Assembly: GCA_003265685.1 (NCBI GenBank)
Contig: KZ836107.1
Span: 53,330-117,329, forward strand
Source of the DNA: Piscinibacter caeni
GTDB taxonomy: Bacteria; Pseudomonadota; Gammaproteobacteria; Burkholderiales; Burkholderiaceae_C
Direction: 5' to 3'
DNA length: 64,000 bases
Below the pieces are notes generated by a model, which did not search any database, was not told the origin of the DNA, and was given only the letters and a program-made list of their open reading frames with translations. Both the position numbers and the translations under genes were made by a program. Every line of letters starts with the position of its first letter. Position 1 is the first letter of the stretch. Below, piece after piece: positions 1 to 8,602 of this stretch.

Positions 1-1172
1 GAGCCGAACGGACCCTGCCCCGTCATCATGGCTGCGGTGTTGTCGGGCAGCGGCATCTCCATCTCGGTCATGTCCTTCATGCCGCGCTCACCCATCACCA
101 TGTAGTCGGGCACGAGCTTGGTGATCTGCTTCGCCACGCCGCGATGATCCACACCGATCATCGTCGGCACGTCATGGCCCATCGCGTTCATCGTGTGGTG
201 GCTCTTGTGGCAGTGGAAGGCCCAGTCGCCCTCTTCGTCAGCGAGAAACTCGACCTGCCGCATCTGCCCGACCGCGATGTCTTCGGTCACTTCATACCGG
301 CGGGTGCTCTTCGGCGTCGGCCCGCCATCCGTTCCCGTGACCAGGAACTCGTGCCCGTGCAGGTGGATCGGATGGTTCGTCATTGTCAGGTTGCCGATCC
401 GGATGCGCACCTTGTCCATGTGGCTCACCACGAGCGGATCGATGCCCGGGAAGATGCGGCTGTTCCAGCTCCACAGATTGAAGTCGAGCATCGTCATGAT
501 CTTCGGCGTGTAGGCACCGGGATCGATGTCGTAGGCGTTGAGCAGGAAGCAGAAGTCGCGATCCACCTCGTCGATGAGCGGGTGCTTGCCCTTCGGATGC
601 GTGATCCAGAAGCCCATCATCCCCATCGCCATCTGCACCATCTCGTCGGCGTGAGGGTGGTACATGAAGGTTCCGGGACGCCGTGCGACGAACTCGTACA
701 CGAAGGTCTTGCCGGGTGGAATGCCGGGCTGTGTCAGCCCGGTGACGCCATCCATGCCACTGGGCAGGCGCTGCCCGTGCCAGTGCACGCTGTGCAGCTC
801 ACCGAGCTTGTTGGTGACGAAGATGCGCACGCGGTCGCCTTCGACGACCTCGATCGTCGGCCCCGGGCTCTGGCCGTTGTAGCCCCAAAGATGGGCCTTG
901 AAGCCGGGCGCCATCTCGCGCACCACGGGCTCGGCCACGAGGTGGAACTCCTTGACGCCGTTGTTCATGCGCCAGGGCAGCGTCCAGCCGTTGAGCGTGA
1001 CGACCGGGTTGTAGGGCCGGCCGGTGTTGGGCACCAGCGGCGGCATCGTGTCGGGTTTGGTTTGAATGACCGGCTCGGGCAGCGCGGCCATGGCGACCTT
1101 GCTGACTGCTGCGGCACTCACCGCAGCGGTCACCGCGCCAGCGCCACCGATAAAGTTGCGTCGGGAAACCAT
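1..1172 (-). CDS. Multicopper oxidase, copper resistance type (3' part outside window)
   Basis: A periplasmic multicopper oxidase, expected to oxidise Cu(I) to the less toxic Cu(II). About 390 residues are visible and the C-terminus is cut by the window edge. A twin-arginine-like signal (SRRNF, residues 3-7, then a hydrophobic run) suits export of a folded copper enzyme. The copper ligand motifs are all present: HSVHWHG (about 127-133), YHPHADEM (171-178), HPIHLHGH (267-274) and HCHKSHH (320-326, with the type 1 Cys). The C-terminal part is rich in Met, which often provides extra Cu(I) sites. The ATG at 1172 follows AAGGAA. It is the last visible gene of a four-gene minus-strand operon, 24 bp after the TolC gene. 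Confidence 0.9.
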   Translation of the reverse strand, partial: MVSRRNFIGGAGAVTAAVSAAAVSKVAMAALPEPVIQTKPDTMPPLVPNTGRPYNPVVTLNGWTLPWRMNNGVKEFHLVAEPVVREMAPGFKAHLWGYNGQSPGPTIEVVEGDRVRIFVTNKLGELHSVHWHGQRLPSGMDGVTGLTQPGIPPGKTFVYEFVARRPGTFMYHPHADEMVQMAMGMMGFWITHPKGKHPLIDEVDRDFCFLLNAYDIDPGAYTPKIMTMLDFNLWSWNSRIFPGIDPLVVSHMDKVRIRIGNLTMTNHPIHLHGHEFLVTGTDGGPTPKSTRRYEVTEDIAVGQMRQVEFLADEEGDWAFHCHKSHHTMNAMGHDVPTMIGVDHRGVAKQITKLVPDYMVMGERGMKDMTEMEMPLPDNTAAMMTGQGPFG

Positions 1173-1196
1173 GTTCGAGTTCCTTGATTGAATGTG

Positions 1197-2648
1197 TCAG
1201 TGGCCGGCGCCGCCACCATCCATCGCCGCGGCGGCGGGGCCGGCGGGCGCGGCCATCGCCGCTTTGCCGATGAGCGCCATGTCGAGATCCGACTGGGCCA
1301 GCCAGAAGTCGCGCAGCGACTCGATGTATGCATTGACGCTCGTGATCTGGGAGCGCGCGTCGGCCAGGAGCTCGAACACCCCGATGATCATGCCGTTGTA
1401 GCGCAGCACCTGTTCTTCCGAAATGCGCTTCTTGAGCGGCACGATCTCGTCTCGCTGATGGCGCGCGATGTCGTAGGCGGAGCGGTAGTTGCCATAGGCT
1501 TCGCGCACTTCCGAGCGGGCGTTGATCGCCGTCTGCGCGGCGCGATGCAGTGCCTGCATGTAGATCGCCTCGGCGCGCGCCACTCGCGCGCCGCCCCAGT
1601 CGAACAGGGGCAACTCCAGACCAATCTCCCAGCCCGTCTGTCGCGGAGCTTCGTTGGAGGTGTTGCGCACGAGCCCGAGTTCCAGCACGTTGATGAAGCG
1701 CGTCGTGCGCGTCAGCCCCAGATTCTTCGCGGTCTGCTCTGCGCCAAGCTTGGCGGCTTGCACGTCGAGTCGTTGTGACATCGCGACGGCTTCGATGTCC
1801 GGCTGGTTGCGCGCCTCGGCTGGCAGGTCCGGAAGGCGCTCCGGCAACTGGAACTGGAGCTGATCGCCCCAGGCACCCAGGAGGCGAGCCAGCCGCTCGC
1901 GCGATGCACGCTGTGCCTGGTCGGCACGTGCGAGGCCCAGGGCGGCATCCGCATAAAACGCCTGCTCGCGTGCGCGCGCCAGCTTGCTGAAGTTGCCCAC
2001 CTGCTCCATGCGACGAGCCAGCTCGGCGCTCGCTTCGGCCGTCTGCTTCACCTGTCGCATGTAGCGCACCGTCTCCTCCGCCGCCACCGCCTGGAAGTAG
2101 GCCTTGCGCGCGTCCGCTGCCATCGACAACACATCCATCGTGACCTCGCGCTTGACCTGCTCGAAGCGGCGAGCTTCCAGCTGCGAGACCATGGGCAGGG
2201 TCAACAGCCGCGAGAGGTTGATGTGCAGCCCGCGCTCCAGTTCGACCTCGTCGCCTTGCCGAAGGCGCCCGAACGTGAAGCCCGGGTTCGGCAGGCGCCC
2301 GGCCTGCACGACTTCGGCCTCGGTAACACCGAGATCCTGGAATCGAGCCTGCAGGCCGCGGTTGTTGAGCAAGGCCACCTGAACGGCGTCGTCGACGGTC
2401 AGCGGCTTCGCGAGCAACTCGCGCACGCGGCGATCGATGGTGTCGACGTCGGCATCACTGCGCGCCCAGCGCACGTCCTTGCCAAGCTTGTCCTTGGCCG
2501 CAGACTCGATCGAAGAGAACCCAGCGTCGGGCGAGAAGCTGGCACAGCCGGCCAGCACGGCGGAGGCCAGGACGACGACGAGGAGTCCCGAACGTCGCGC
2601 GCTCGGGAGGTCGGGCGCGACGCGCCCGAGGTAGGAAGCTGAATTCAT
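1197..2648 (-). CDS. TolC-family outer-membrane efflux lipoprotein
   Basis: An outer-membrane channel of the TolC/CusC type (483 residues). It carries a lipoprotein signal ending in LAGC (acylated Cys near residue 35). It has the duplicated coiled-coil outer-membrane efflux domain, including the phrase LTVDDAVQVALLNNRGLQA and a long alpha-helical hairpin region. It lies between a small exported protein and a multicopper oxidase, so copper detoxification is the likely role. No RND pump or membrane-fusion gene lies beside it, so its inner-membrane partner is either outside the window or absent. The ATG at 2648 is preceded by GAGG. Confidence 0.88.
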   Translation of the reverse strand: MNSASYLGRVAPDLPSARRSGLLVVVLASAVLAGCASFSPDAGFSSIESAAKDKLGKDVRWARSDADVDTIDRRVRELLAKPLTVDDAVQVALLNNRGLQARFQDLGVTEAEVVQAGRLPNPGFTFGRLRQGDEVELERGLHINLSRLLTLPMVSQLEARRFEQVKREVTMDVLSMAADARKAYFQAVAAEETVRYMRQVKQTAEASAELARRMEQVGNFSKLARAREQAFYADAALGLARADQAQRASRERLARLLGAWGDQLQFQLPERLPDLPAEARNQPDIEAVAMSQRLDVQAAKLGAEQTAKNLGLTRTTRFINVLELGLVRNTSNEAPRQTGWEIGLELPLFDWGGARVARAEAIYMQALHRAAQTAINARSEVREAYGNYRSAYDIARHQRDEIVPLKKRISEEQVLRYNGMIIGVFELLADARSQITSVNAYIESLRDFWLAQSDLDMALIGKAAMAAPAGPAAAAMDGGGAGH

Positions 2649-2658
2649 CCGATTGACC

Positions 2659-3009
2659 TCAGTTCATCTTGTGCCCGCCGTGGCCGGCGGGTGCGCTTGC
2701 CGGCGCCGGCGTTGCCGGCTTCGGGGGCGCGTTGTTCGTGGCGGGCGGGTCCGGCTGCCGAGCCTCGCGCGCATAGGCCCGCCAGCCTCCGATGCGGTTG
2801 ACGGTGTCGTTGGCTTCGCGCCAGGAACCCACGGACTGTTCAGCGTGACGCTGGTAACCCCCAAGGGTCGACTGGAAGACCAGAGGCGGAACGACGGCCG
2901 AGGAATCGAGTGGATCGGCTCTCTTGCTGGGCGCGGTTTGGGCAAGGGTCGCAGAACTGATCGCGAACAGGAATGCCGGCGCAAGCCAGCGGAACATGGC
3001 AATTTTCAT
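2659..3009 (-). CDS. Small exported protein with His-rich tail, copper operon
   Basis: A 116-residue exported protein. The start at 3009 is chosen because the sequence from there is a clean signal peptide (MKIAMFRW... ending near LAQ) and GAGGA sits just upstream; a longer reading frame adds only 10 non-signal residues. The mature part has a short conserved-looking segment (GGYQRHAEQSVGSWREANDT). A Pro/Ala-rich linker follows, then a His/Gly tail (GHGGHK) that could bind copper. It lies 10 bp before the TolC gene and is surely co-transcribed with it. I know similar proteins from Burkholderiales copper operons but no defined activity. Confidence 0.75.
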   Translation of the reverse strand: MKIAMFRWLAPAFLFAISSATLAQTAPSKRADPLDSSAVVPPLVFQSTLGGYQRHAEQSVGSWREANDTVNRIGGWRAYAREARQPDPPATNNAPPKPATPAPASAPAGHGGHKMN

Positions 3010-3114
3010 GACATCCTCGCTTGAGTCGGACCGGGTCACGACGCCTGCTGCGCAGGGCGGACCGGTCTACGATGCTGGTCGCGCCGCCGCGAGGGCGATC
3101 GACCAGGATGGTGA

Positions 3115-3543
3115 TCAGGCGAGGATCAGGCGGGGAGGTCGATGCGGTACGTCCGCAAAGACTGCTGGAAAGCGGATTTCCAGGAAGGCGACAGCGGTCG
3201 ATGCCGAGTCTGCCTGCGAAATGCTTGTCCGCTCGAACGCGGGCGCGGCAACGCTGCAACATGGCGCGCAACTGCTGCACTTCATCTTCAGCTGCGCAGA
3301 ATGCCCTGTCGACGAGTCGGGCACAGTCTCGACACCTTGACTCCCGGCCCCCGTGTTGCCAGACCGAACGTCCTCACTGACTTCGTGAAAGTCGCCATGC
3401 GTCTCGAGCTGAACGATCTCATTCGCCTCGCGGGAAGAATGGTGCCCCGGCCCGCATCCGCCCATGGTCACCGCTGCCAACCCCTTCAAGGGGACGGCAG
3501 CAGCAATGAACCAGATGAGAAAGAGGCGAACCACACCCGACAT
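3115..3543 (-). CDS. CopL-like Cys-rich exported protein
   Basis: A 142-residue protein starting with a signal-like hydrophobic segment (VRLFLIWFIAAAVP). The central part is polar and has a His pair (GPGHHSS), followed by the Cys cluster MKCSSCAPCCSVAAP at about residues 86-100. That cluster resembles CopL-type metal-binding regulatory proteins placed first in copper operons; the assignment rests on that cluster and the context only. It is the first gene of the minus-strand copper operon, about 105 bp upstream of the next gene. The Shine-Dalgarno sequence is weak. Confidence 0.6.
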   Translation of the reverse strand: MSGVVRLFLIWFIAAAVPLKGLAAVTMGGCGPGHHSSREANEIVQLETHGDFHEVSEDVRSGNTGAGSQGVETVPDSSTGHSAQLKMKCSSCAPCCSVAAPAFERTSISQADSASTAVAFLEIRFPAVFADVPHRPPRLILA

Positions 3544-3678
3544 ACCCGGAACTTTACCTTAGTGCATTGAGAAGCATCAGCCTGCTCGGCAGTCTATGGA
3601 AGGCTGGCCGACGCGATGCGCTCAGAATGCTTACCGATTCGTAATGTTCTCGGGCCACTCAGCCATCGTCGGTGGATG

Positions 3679-4230
3679 TCATTCGATGTCCGCCACCATG
3701 CGAGCCAGCAGCACACGATGCCGGCTCGCCTCGTCACCCGGTTCGAACCCGTACGTGCTCCCCCAGGCCCAAGCCGAGCCGGCGAGTTCAACGACGCGGA
3801 TCTCGCCCGCAGCGCCCCGAACCATCGTTTGGGCCTCTCCGTCTGACCAGTTCGCCCGCAGGACATGTTCACCGGGCGGCAGCCTCAGGCGCACGAAGGA
3901 CTCAGGCACCGTTTCGGCCTGCGCACCACCGTCGACGGTCAGCTTGACGACGTTGGCGGCGTCGGCCCACCGCTTGCGCACCACGTACACCGTGAACTTG
4001 TCCGCAGATGCCGCAAACCGTTTGGCATCGGCCTCCACGGTGGGCGGCGGCACGGGCGCACTGGTGCAGGTTCGCTTGCAGCGTGGCGCCTTGCCGACGC
4101 GATGGCACCAGGTGCCATCGGCATTGAGCGGCCGAATGGGCTTGGACGCACACGCAGCGAGAAGCAGCGTGCTTGAGCCGAGTACGATCAATGCGGCTCG
4201 GCGTCCCGTCGTGGACTGAACTCGTTGCAC
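3679..4230 (-). CDS. Lipoprotein, copper-region member of a local paralogous family
   Basis: A lipoprotein of about 183 residues. I start it at the GTG at 4230, because AGGA lies 7 bases upstream and the product begins directly with a lipoprotein signal ending LLLAAC. A GTG at 4269 would only add a polar extension. The mature part begins with KPIRPLNADGTWC and ends in a beta-rich region (VRLRLPPGEHVLRANW, then GEIRVVELAGSAWAWGSTY). The same phrases occur in the lipoprotein at 23587 and the decayed copy at 23238, so this is a family dispersed between the copper and czc clusters. The C-terminal part recalls DUF2846-like lipoproteins. Function unknown; the setting suggests metal stress in the envelope. 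Confidence 0.7.
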   Translation of the reverse strand: MQRVQSTTGRRAALIVLGSSTLLLAACASKPIRPLNADGTWCHRVGKAPRCKRTCTSAPVPPPTVEADAKRFAASADKFTVYVVRKRWADAANVVKLTVDGGAQAETVPESFVRLRLPPGEHVLRANWSDGEAQTMVRGAAGEIRVVELAGSAWAWGSTYGFEPGDEASRHRVLLARMVADIE

Positions 4231-4276
4231 AGACGCATCCTGGCGGTATCCCTGCGGTCCGGTCGGCACCGACGCG

Positions 4277-4639
4277 TCAGCGATGCCCGTGCGGGGTGGT
4301 GATCGTGCTGCTCTGGTGACCGCTGCGACTCAGCCCACCGGGGACGTTGCCGACGTCTGCCCGGGAAGGCCTGCCGGTGTTGGCCGCGTTGCGCGTGTTG
4401 CCCGGAATGCCGACGAAGACCGCGCCGGCTTCGCCACCGAGGTCGAGCCAGCCATCGGCAGACACGGGATTGCGCCTCCACGCCTCGAGCTCCTTGATGA
4501 CATCAGCACGTGTCTTCGCCGACGGCATCGCATGGGTCGTGAAGCCGGCTTCACCCCCAACCGGTGTGATGCCGGAGGTTGCCAGCGCGGGCAGAGACAC
4601 GGCACTCACCAGCGCGATCAGACTGAAACGGAACTTCAT
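4277..4639 (-). CDS. DUF4148-type exported protein
   Basis: A 120-residue exported protein. The ATG at 4639 follows AAGGAG and begins a clear signal peptide (MKFRFSLIALVSAVSLPALA). The mature part contains the DUF4148 signature TRADVIKELEAWRR, preceded by GGEAGFTTH. The C-terminus is polar and ends in HGHR, which could bind metal. DUF4148 proteins are common in Burkholderiales and are often induced by copper or zinc, but their activity is unknown. Similar proteins occur at 12182 and 24458. It lies 47 bp upstream of the lipoprotein gene on the same strand. Confidence 0.75.
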   Translation of the reverse strand: MKFRFSLIALVSAVSLPALATSGITPVGGEAGFTTHAMPSAKTRADVIKELEAWRRNPVSADGWLDLGGEAGAVFVGIPGNTRNAANTGRPSRADVGNVPGGLSRSGHQSSTITTPHGHR

Positions 4640-4865
4640 GATGGACTCCTTGCGAGTTGCGCGATACCTCGTGGGTCTCGCGAATTGCGGTGCCTGGCTG
4701 CACCGTTTCTTCACTCTAGGAGCCCATGCCGGACGGGCTGCTTGCCTTCGGATTAAGTTTTCGTCATCTGCCGCCGCGGCCCGGCTCGGCGCCGGGCCGA
4801 CCTCGAATGCCGGACTGCGCGAGCACAACGCTCACGCAGCCGGGTCTCGCTCCGGCGGCCGGAAG

Positions 4866-5852
4866 TCAGAATGTGTGCCGAAGACCAATGGAGTAGGCGT
4901 TGTTGTTCGTCTTCGTGTCCTCGCGGGCCGCCCCCAGGTCGGCATAGATGGTCGTTCGCTTGCTCAGGAAGTAGTTGTAGCCGAGGCCTAGCTTCGACTG
5001 CGTGTTGTTGCTCCCCTCCGGGTCGAGTCGATAGTAGGCGACCTTCAGCTGGCCGGAGCCCAGGGGAGCAGTCGCGGCGATCGACATGAACTTGTTCGTG
5101 GCCGTGCCGACCTTCGCCCGGGAGAACAGCACGATCGGTCGCACGTAGCCGAAGTCGTAGGCCCCCGTTACCGCCACCAGCGAGTCGCCGTCGGTGGGAC
5201 CGCTCGACACCTTCTCGTAGCCGACACCGCCGTAGATCGGCCCCCCTTTGTATTCGACATTGAATCCGTTGTCCCGGCCAGCGCCCGTGCTTTCGCTCAG
5301 ACCGACCGCAGCCTGCAGTGTCAGCCCGCCGAGATTGGGCGACTTGTAGCCCACGGTATTGGAAGTGCGGATGCCCGCCCCCTGGCCGTAGTTCGGCGCG
5401 CGGAAGCCGGCCCAGGTCGCCGTATCCATTCTCCCGACGCCACTCCAGTCGAACGGATCAGCGCGCAGCGTCAACCAGAAGATGGGCGTGTAGTCGCGGC
5501 CAAGGTAGACGGAGCCGAGACCGGCGCTGGTCAGTTGCACCGTCGACGCGCCTTGCCAGAACGACGCGGCGTTGGTGATCGCGCCCGTGTCGATGTCGAA
5601 CCGGTGTTCGAGCTGGAACTGGGCCGACATGCCGCCGCCAAGGTCTTCGTTGCCGCGGAGGCCCAGGCGATTCGCGTAGGCTGGGGCGACGTTCCAGGCC
5701 TTCGTGGAGGGCGCCCCTGGATTCGTGGCGCTGCCGCCATTTCCCTTCTGCACCCCCGCATCGACCAATCCGTAGATCGTGACCGACGACTGCGCGTTCG
5801 CGCCCGCCGCCAGGGCAGACAACGCGGACAGGATGAACATGGACTTCTTCAT
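4866..5852 (-). CDS. Gram-negative porin (Porin_4/OmpC-like)
   Basis: A general-diffusion outer-membrane porin of 328 residues, the usual size for Burkholderiales trimeric porins. The ATG at 5852 is preceded by GGAGA. It starts a classic signal (MKKSMFILSALSALAAGANA), followed by the porin opening SSVTIYGLVDAG. Further porin hallmarks are LGLRGNEDLGGGM, the alternating aromatic strands, and a C-terminal strand ending in YSIGLRHTF with terminal Phe, the signal for the Bam complex. It stands alone, downstream of a gap of about 450 bp that must hold its promoter. Whether metals control it cannot be told from the sequence. Confidence 0.92.
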   Translation of the reverse strand: MKKSMFILSALSALAAGANAQSSVTIYGLVDAGVQKGNGGSATNPGAPSTKAWNVAPAYANRLGLRGNEDLGGGMSAQFQLEHRFDIDTGAITNAASFWQGASTVQLTSAGLGSVYLGRDYTPIFWLTLRADPFDWSGVGRMDTATWAGFRAPNYGQGAGIRTSNTVGYKSPNLGGLTLQAAVGLSESTGAGRDNGFNVEYKGGPIYGGVGYEKVSSGPTDGDSLVAVTGAYDFGYVRPIVLFSRAKVGTATNKFMSIAATAPLGSGQLKVAYYRLDPEGSNNTQSKLGLGYNYFLSKRTTIYADLGAAREDTKTNNNAYSIGLRHTF

Positions 5853-6303
5853 GAGAGCAATCTCCGTTGTGGGACAAGGCAACACCTTCCACGCGACGAA
5901 TGCGTCCTCTGACTCGGATTGAAGGGCGAGGCGCGCTGCGGCGCGAGACGTGAAGGCGCTGTCGAGCAGGCTAGGGACGAGCCGCCGCCGTGGCGATATG
6001 CTCGCGAGAAGGATTGCGGGCGTGGCTAGCAGACCCTGGACAGTTCCGCGGGCTTCCGTCGCCTCGTTTCCACAGCGAGTTGCACAGCGAACGCCGCAGA
6101 TGCGGCCAGTCGAAAGAATCCGACGCAGCCACATGAAGCAGAGGTCGCGCACGCATCAACATGACCGGCCGGTAATCTGCCGGCAAGCGTTTGGTCAGTC
6201 GTTTGTTCCTATCGTTTTCGGACTGCAAAGCGACGTGCGCTGCTAGCAACCCTCACGAGTTGTCGCTCCGGCCGTCGCATGCGGGCCTACAAAGGACAAC
6301 GAC
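5853..6303. other. Divergent intergenic region, porin / Sel1 protein
   Basis: About 450 bp without a convincing gene between the divergent porin and the Sel1-type gene. It should hold both promoters. I see a TTTGGTCA element at 6190-6197; the TTGGTCA core also occurs twice upstream of the response regulator at 12054. A short GC dyad (GCCGG ... GCCGGC) lies near 6165-6183. No sigma-70 boxes stand out. Confidence 0.4.
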
Positions 6304-7851
6304 ATGCGGAGACAAGACATTCAGCTGCTCGCCAGTGCCCGACAAGGTGACCTCGAGGCCCGGTACGAAGTCGGCAGACGCTATCTGCTCGGCGTCGAGG
6401 GTTTCCCGCTCCACACCGATACCGGATTGGAGTACCTGACGCACCCATCGCTCGAGCCGTCGGAGCGAGCCGCGCGCACCATCGCCGAAGCTCTTCCCCT
6501 GCACGAACTGGTGCGACGCAACCTGCTGCCTGCGCTCGTGAAGGCGGCTCGCGCAGGGTCGACTGGAGCGCGGGTGAAACTCGGTGCGTGGCGCGCGCTC
6601 ACGAGCAACGATCCCGATGAGTCGACGCGATGGCTCGACGCGGCGGCCGCCACCGGCGATGCCGGAGCGCGCGCAGCGACCCATGCGCTGAGAAGCCACC
6701 CAGGCAATCCTGCTGCCTCTGTCCTGGTTGCCCTGAAGGCAGAGCCAGGGATCGATCTCGCCCGCCTGGTACCCCAAGCCTTGAACGCAGCGATCCGGTC
6801 CGACGACCCCTCGGAAATCGCCCGAGTTCTGAACGCGGCCTTGACGGCGCATTCCACTGTCACACCGGAGTTGGCGGACGCCGTGTGCATGGCCATCGCC
6901 CGCCTCGAGAACGACGCGGAGCTTCGACTCTCGTGTGAGCGCAGCGCTCTCGAGTCTCTTCTCGAAGACTGCATCGGCCGTGGCAACGCGACGGCGGAAC
7001 TGCTCCTCGGTCGCGCGCTGTGTGGCTTCGGAACACGCGCGCTGCCAGGGCCGCTGCTGACGGGGGCACAGAACCTGCGCCGCGGCGCGGCGCTCTTGCT
7101 CCGCGCGGCCGATGCAGGACTGACCGCGGCATGGATGGTCCTCTACCGCATCCACGCAGACAACCGCTCGTCGGTCTCCAATCCGCAGATGGCGCGGTTC
7201 TTCCTCGAGAAGGCCGCACTCGCGGGCGAACTCTGTGCGCAGCGGCGACTTGGCGCGCTGATCCTGCGGTCGGCGACCACCGTGCACGAATCCGAGCAAG
7301 GCATCCATTGGCTCCACCAGGCCGCGCGCCGCCAGGACGCGCTTGCGGCGCAGTTGCTCCGTTCACTGGTGCTCCCGGTTGCAGGATCGGACACCGAAGC
7401 CGACGCGGCCATCGATGCCGTACGCCGCGAGGACCCGTGGCTAGCCTGCCGCCTGCGCACGGCAAGGGATTTTGGTCTGACCAAGCTCGAGGCGATGAGC
7501 GTCGACATCGTCGCAGGGTTCCGGCCCTGGGGGCTGGTCGTCGGTCCCAACCCCTCCATTGCGCAGGCAAAGCTGGCCTCGCCTCGCGCCATCCCGGCAC
7601 TTCGACCACAGGCCTTCGAGAATTTGCGGCGATCCGTCGCGTTCTTCGAACAGTCGCGACAGGACGGGTCTCCGATCGAGGGCGACCGGCGCAAGCGCAC
7701 CCACCGCCTGCGCTACTGTCTGGAACGCTCCGGCATCGACGAATCACTGTTCTTCGCGAAGGTCCGGTCGACCGTACTCAACTCCCTGCGACAGGGAACG
7801 AAGTGGGCATTCCATGCGCAGCAACCGCTGCGCATGGCCTTGGCAACCTAG
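6304..7851 (+). CDS. Sel1/TPR-like helical repeat protein
   Basis: A 515-residue soluble protein made almost wholly of alpha-helical repeats of the Sel1/tetratricopeptide class. Typical repeat phrases are GDLEARYEVGRRYLLG near the N-terminus, RRGAALLLRAADAGLTAAWMVLYRIH, and ARFFLEKAALAGELCAQRRLGAL. Such repeats usually mediate protein-protein contacts; no catalytic motif or signal peptide is seen. The ATG follows AAAGGA. The gene ends 49 bp before a response-regulator gene on the same strand, so it may be the first gene of that two-component operon. A scaffold or accessory role in metal signalling is my inference from position only. Confidence 0.75.
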   Translation: MRRQDIQLLASARQGDLEARYEVGRRYLLGVEGFPLHTDTGLEYLTHPSLEPSERAARTIAEALPLHELVRRNLLPALVKAARAGSTGARVKLGAWRALTSNDPDESTRWLDAAAATGDAGARAATHALRSHPGNPAASVLVALKAEPGIDLARLVPQALNAAIRSDDPSEIARVLNAALTAHSTVTPELADAVCMAIARLENDAELRLSCERSALESLLEDCIGRGNATAELLLGRALCGFGTRALPGPLLTGAQNLRRGAALLLRAADAGLTAAWMVLYRIHADNRSSVSNPQMARFFLEKAALAGELCAQRRLGALILRSATTVHESEQGIHWLHQAARRQDALAAQLLRSLVLPVAGSDTEADAAIDAVRREDPWLACRLRTARDFGLTKLEAMSVDIVAGFRPWGLVVGPNPSIAQAKLASPRAIPALRPQAFENLRRSVAFFEQSRQDGSPIEGDRRKRTHRLRYCLERSGIDESLFFAKVRSTVLNSLRQGTKWAFHAQQPLRMALAT

Positions 7852-7900
7852 AAGAGACGTCGTTCGGCACCACCGCAGGTGCCATTCGTCGCAACCGCCC

Positions 7901-8602
7901 ATGCGAATCCTGGTCGTCGAAGACAACGCCAAGCTGGCGGGCCATCTGCGCCGTGGCCTCGCGGAGACCGGCTACGTCGTCGACGTCGCGACCGACGGCA
8001 TCGACGGTCGCCACATGGCGATCGAGGGCAACTACGACCTCGTTCTCCTGGACGTGATGTTGCCGGGCGCGGACGGCTTCACGTTGCTCGAGACACTCAG
8101 GCAGCACAAGGACACGCCGGTGATCATGCTGACCGCGGCGGACAGCGTGGAAGACCGGGTGCGTGGCCTGCGCGCGGGCGCCGACGACTACCTGGTCAAA
8201 CCCTTCGTCTTCACCGAACTGCTGGCACGAATCCAGGCCGTGCTGCGACGCGGCGCCGCGGGTGCACACCACGAACCCGACCGCATGGTGCTCGGAGACC
8301 TGGAACTGGACACGATACGGCGGCGGGCGTTTCGCGCCGGCACGCGACTGGATCTCACGGCGCAGGAGTACACGCTGCTGTCCGTGCTGCTGCGCCACCG
8401 CGGCGAAGTCATGTCGCGCACGGTGCTCACCGAACTCGTCTGGGACATGAACTTCGACGGCGACTCGAACGTGGTGGAAGTCGCGATACGGCGCCTGCGC
8501 TCGAAGCTCGACGAGCCGTTCCCGATCAAGCTGCTTCACACGGTTCGAGGGATGGGCTACGTCCTCGAGCTGGACCGCGGCGACGAGACGGATGCGCGAT
8601 GA
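7901..8602 (+). CDS. OmpR-family response regulator, heavy-metal type
   Basis: A 233-residue DNA-binding response regulator. The N-terminal receiver has the acidic pair in VVEDN (residue 8), the phospho-acceptor Asp in LLDVMLPG (residue 51) and the Lys in DYLVKPF. The C-terminal winged helix ends in the usual VRGMGYVLE. It resembles CopR/CusR regulators. The ATG at 7901 is chosen because the receiver domain starts there; an upstream in-frame extension overlaps the Sel1 gene and is not receiver-like. Its TGA overlaps the ATG of the kinase gene by 4 bp, so the two are translationally coupled. Confidence 0.9.
   Translation: MRILVVEDNAKLAGHLRRGLAETGYVVDVATDGIDGRHMAIEGNYDLVLLDVMLPGADGFTLLETLRQHKDTPVIMLTAADSVEDRVRGLRAGADDYLVKPFVFTELLARIQAVLRRGAAGAHHEPDRMVLGDLELDTIRRRAFRAGTRLDLTAQEYTLLSVLLRHRGEVMSRTVLTELVWDMNFDGDSNVVEVAIRRLRSKLDEPFPIKLLHTVRGMGYVLELDRGDETDAR

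Noticed and set aside
144..1187. 347-residue plus-strand frame over the multicopper oxidase
   Set aside because: It is antisense to a gene with intact copper motifs, is full of His/Val/Asp from antisense GC codons and has no family likeness.
3730..3760. TTCGAACC-type sequence resembling a tRNA T-arm
   Set aside because: It lies inside a lipoprotein gene; no acceptor stem or anticodon arm can be formed around it.
7879..8598. Upstream in-frame extension of the first histidine kinase
   Set aside because: The kinase begins at ATG 8599, where the first membrane helix starts; the extension runs through the response-regulator gene in another frame.
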